Below, piece after piece: positions 61,375 through 64,000 of a stretch of DNA of 64,000 nucleotides; position 1 is the first letter of the stretch, and every line of letters starts with the position of its first letter. Below the pieces are notes generated by a model. That model was not told the origin of the DNA. It was given only the letters and a program-made list of their open reading frames with translations, and searched no databases. The stretch comes from Magnolia sinica (lineage: Eukaryota; Streptophyta; Magnoliopsida; Magnoliales; Magnoliaceae): positions 32,656,501 to 32,720,500 of the forward strand of contig NC_080577.1 in assembly GCF_029962835.1 (NCBI RefSeq), given 5' to 3'. The position numbers were made by a program, and so were the translations under genes.

Positions 61375-62554
61375 TCGTATGATATAAACGGGTACATGAA
61401 CGACTTTAATATCGAAGGAGATTTATCTTTTATTTAGACGACTCTAGGTGAACTTGGTGCTGAGAGGTGAAAGATGACTATGGGCGATGTGATGGACTCG
61501 TTGTACCAGACCGACATATGGGAGCTAGTGAAGCTTCCAATGGGCCGAAAAGCAGTTGGATGCAGGTAGATCTTTAGGAGGATACAACATAAATACATGG
61601 CGAGGTTAGTGATGAAGGGTTATGCTCAGAGAGAAGGGATCAGCTTCTCAGATATATTTGCGCCGACGGTAAAACAGGTGTCTATTAGATTCGTAATTGG
61701 CGTTAGTTGGCCAATGTAATTTTAAGCTGGAAAAGATGGATGTAGAGTCTACACTTTTGTAAGGGAAACTGAAGAGCAGACCTACATGAAGCAACCAGAG
61801 TGGTTTGAAGTTAAAGGGGCTGAGAAAAAAGTTTGCACGAGGTTATGGTTCGACCTGTCACCTAGGCAGTGGTTTGATTCCTTCATGGTGAGTCAGGAAT
61901 TGATGACATGTAAATCACCAATTATGACATATTTGAAATCAATGTACTGAAGACTCGGTTAAGTGAGACATTCAGGATGAAGGATCGGGGGGCTGCAAAG
62001 ATGGTTCTCGGCATTGAGACTGAAAGAGGAGTATGCTTTGGTTATCTGAGGTGAAATATCTTGGGTATGTATTGATCAAGGATGTGATGGACCAGACAAA
62101 GCCAGAAAGCGTTCTGTACGCGTCTCTCATCAAGTTTTCCTCAAGACATGTCCCAAAACAGATGAGGAAAGACAGGATATATCTCATGAACCTTATTTGA
62201 ACGCGGTTGATAGTAAATGCCATGGTTTATATTAGACCGGTTATTTCACAGACTATCAGTGTTGTAAGCAAGTACCCCGACAAGTAATATTGGGTAGTGG
62301 TGAGATGGTAAGAAGACTACGTCTTTTCTTTTGAGAAGACAGGAGCAAAGGTGGTTGGGCGTGAGAATTTAGATCCGGCAGACATGCTCACCAAGATCGT
62401 TCCTGCAAAAAAGTCTAAGTTCTGTGTAACTTCTTTGGGCTTGGCGATCGCGAAAAAGAAGGATGAAGTGTGTATGAGAAACTATGTTGTGATGCAGATA
62501 TAAGAGAAGATGACAAAGAGCTACACGTTTGAAGATTGAAGATATGATAGAGAT
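61375..62554 (+). pseudogene. Copia-3 RT fragments and 3' pol tail
   Basis: Scattered RT motifs in several frames: DSLYQTDIWELVKLPMGRKA (61498 on), VMKGYAQREGISFSDIFAPT, VKQVSIRFV, then after frameshifts RLSETFRMKDRGAAKMVLGI and ERGVCFGYL. The YxDD block and most of RNase H are deleted or unreadable. The end keeps the copia C-terminal phrase DPADMLTKIVPAKKSKFC (about 62372-62425). It is far more decayed, with indels, than copia-2. Confidence 0.75.
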
Positions 62555-62966
62555 TGTTCTATTTGATGTCTTAAATCTAATCAGATTCTGCACAGATTTT
62601 TCGCGCAACTGCGAAAGGGCGGGATTTGTTTCCAATTTCGTTTATGATTCTTTTCGATTTTGTTTGGGATTCTTCCTAAAACTATATATATGGGTGTAAA
62701 CGGATTAGGAGGTATGATTCTAAGGGATTTTAAAAAGGTTCTAGGGTTATCAAAGGGTGTAGCAAGGGTGAGATTCGAGGTTGTTCGAATCGGGTAAGTC
62801 CTCTCTCTTTGTAATTTCTATTTTCATAGTGAAGATCTATCACTTTGTGCCGTGGTTTTTTCCCACAAGGATTTTCCACGTTAAATCTGCGTGTTCTCTT
62901 ATGTGTGTTTGGTGCCATTAGATTGCTATCCTAGATCTAGATATATGTGATTCCCCAGGCCAAAAT
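62555..62966 (+). mobile_element. Copia-3 3' LTR
   Basis: It starts TGTTCTATTTGATG and ends GGCCAAAAT. It is highly similar to the 5' LTR over its length and lacks the final CCCAACA. Confidence 0.78.
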
Positions 62967-63841
62967 CGCCAGCTGGACATGCTCCTCTTGCTCCATGTTC
63001 GCAAATCCGGAGGCTATTGCTATAATAATTGGGCCGGACTCCTCTGTTAGCTTAGCACCATTTTGAGAAAATGATGGTGAGTCATTCTCCTCACAAGTGG
63101 CGCTGACATACAAATATCCAGACCGTCCACGTTGTGGAGCCCAAAGAGGGTGGAACATATGTCTAAAATGACATTGATCAAGAAATTCTAACCATGGATT
63201 CTATCAAAGAGATGGATGGTTAGAAGTAACTATCCACATGGTCAGCCATCTGTACTGTCTTGATTTCCATAAAACCATACCATGTGTACGGTTAATGAGT
63301 CATCGCTATTTTCTAAATGCCACAAAACGATCACCGGTCTGCCTGTTATCGTTGCACTGTGCTCCAGCGAATCCCTTCCTCCCCCCGACCGACAAACCTA
63401 CAAAAAGGCCCAACAGATCGGGTTGAATCCGTGCACTGAAATCTCTACAGCCAAAGAGACGCGACTGCCATCTACTCCGTCCATCATTTGTGTCAGCTAA
63501 TGTTAGGGCATGATCTAAAAAATCAAGGCGATCCAAAACTCAATTGGGCCACATTGTAGGGAACAGTGTATATGAAGACACTAACCATTGAGACCTTCAT
63601 GAGGCCCACCATGATACCTATATGCAATCCAATCCCTTCATAAGGTGAGTTTCACTAGGATGAACAAAAAATCCAAATATCACTCCGACCCAAAACTTCT
63701 GTGGGTCCAGTAAGGTTCCAATGGTAAGTTCTACATCCCCTTTTTTTCCTAGGGTTTGGCCCACTTGAGCTTTTGATTAATCAGCCAGATTTTTGTGCTG
63801 ATCGTTCTGAACAGATCTGGAGCAAATGCAAGTGAATGTCA

Positions 63842-63861
63842 CACACACACACACACACATC
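63842..63861. repeat. (AC)n microsatellite
   Basis: About ten AC units; the corresponding place in copy B (29268-29275) has only about four, so the repeat expanded in copy C. Confidence 0.85.
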
Positions 63862-63915
63862 ACGGTGGGCCCCAAAGAGGTTTTTGTTGCACCTGCTGCT
63901 CTAGGAAATTGGGAT

Positions 63916-64000
63916 GCGGATTAGATACTGACAAGTTGAGGAGCGAGTCGGGTAGTGAAGTGACCTCACCAAGTTCCGTGGGCCCCACTATGATGTATGT
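63916..64000. other. No gene; start of another GTGGGCCCC..ATGATGTATG unit at window edge
   Basis: Homology with copy B stops at GAAATTGG. The last bases (CGTGGGCCCCACTATGATGT) are the common motif and are probably one end of a MITE that continues beyond the window. Confidence 0.45.

Larger units (their letters stand above)
59527..62966 (+). mobile_element. Copia-3: truncated copia element with both LTRs
   Basis: A 5' LTR (59527-59960), PBS, gag, protease and GAG-pre-integrase remnants, RT scraps and a 3' LTR (62555-62966) are present. CGCCA flanks both sides (59522-59526, 62967-62971) and is a candidate TSD, but it requires the 3' LTR to lack the CCCAACA terminus of the 5' LTR. Integrase and RNase H are missing or unreadable. 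It interrupts repeat copy C. Confidence 0.8.
58040..63915 (+). repeat. Copy C of the A/B repeat, split by SINE and copia-3
   Basis: 58040-59526 matches B from about 26370 to 27690 (for example CTAGTATGACA, CTTTAATTTGAGGA, CATGTATA-type blocks). After the copia-3 insertion, 62972-63915 matches B 27710-28299 and 28970-29333. It lacks the hAT element at 63550 and so preserves the empty site. The open frames on the minus strand are not conserved among copies. No gene. Confidence 0.75.

Overview
This is repeat-dominated intergenic DNA of a flowering plant with a TE-rich genome. The evidence is Ty1/copia and Athila-type Ty3/gypsy retroelements, tRNA-primed primer binding sites, tRNA-derived SINEs, hAT and Mutator-type non-autonomous elements, and large solo LTRs with 5-bp target duplications. 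A motif of the form GTGGGCCCACC..TGATGTATG..CCGTCCAT recurs almost everywhere. I associate that style of repeat with magnoliid-type genomes, but this is an impression and not a proof. I find no intact host gene; the only host-like coding remnant is a broken Myb/SANT-like gene.

Layout. 1-3605: 5' part of a SIRE/Maximus-like copia element (LTR with an 86-bp tandem repeat, PBS, gag with two zinc knuckles, start of protease), truncated before integrase. 3695-3829 and 18198-18830: two exons of a Myb/SANT-like pseudogene. The intron between them holds a 14.3-kb nested LTR complex (3893-18159, TSD ACTTT). That complex contains periodic GGGCCC/CCGTCC blocks, a 2.8-kb 43/44-bp satellite-like array and a ~445-bp inverted repeat. 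19246-28915: a tandem segmental duplication (copies A and B, ~4.5-5.1 kb) containing MITEs and a hAT-like element. 29474-30009: a MULE-type MITE. 31586-43286: a complete but dead Athila-type gypsy element with 2097-bp LTRs and TSD CTTAG. 44340-45189: an inverted SIRE-type LTR remnant. 45195-48303: a 3.1-kb solo LTR with TSD GGTTG. 49856-53190: two SINE copies in opposite orientation, an LTR-like promoter fragment and a MITE. 54244-57860: a second copia element, decayed mainly by nonsense changes. 58040-63915: a third copy (C) of the duplicated repeat, split by a SINE and by a third copia element (59527-62966).

How the parts relate. The history is nesting: a gene fragment interrupted by LTR elements, LTR elements that expanded internal tandem repeats, and a duplicated DNA-transposon cluster whose third copy preserves an empty hAT site. 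Many inactivating changes in the pol genes are of the C-to-T/G-to-A type and hit catalytic residues, as expected for methylated, silenced elements. I found no operon-like or defence-like system, CRISPR or functional RNA gene. The most unusual features are the LTR-embedded satellite array and the shared GGGCCC motif that crosses element families.
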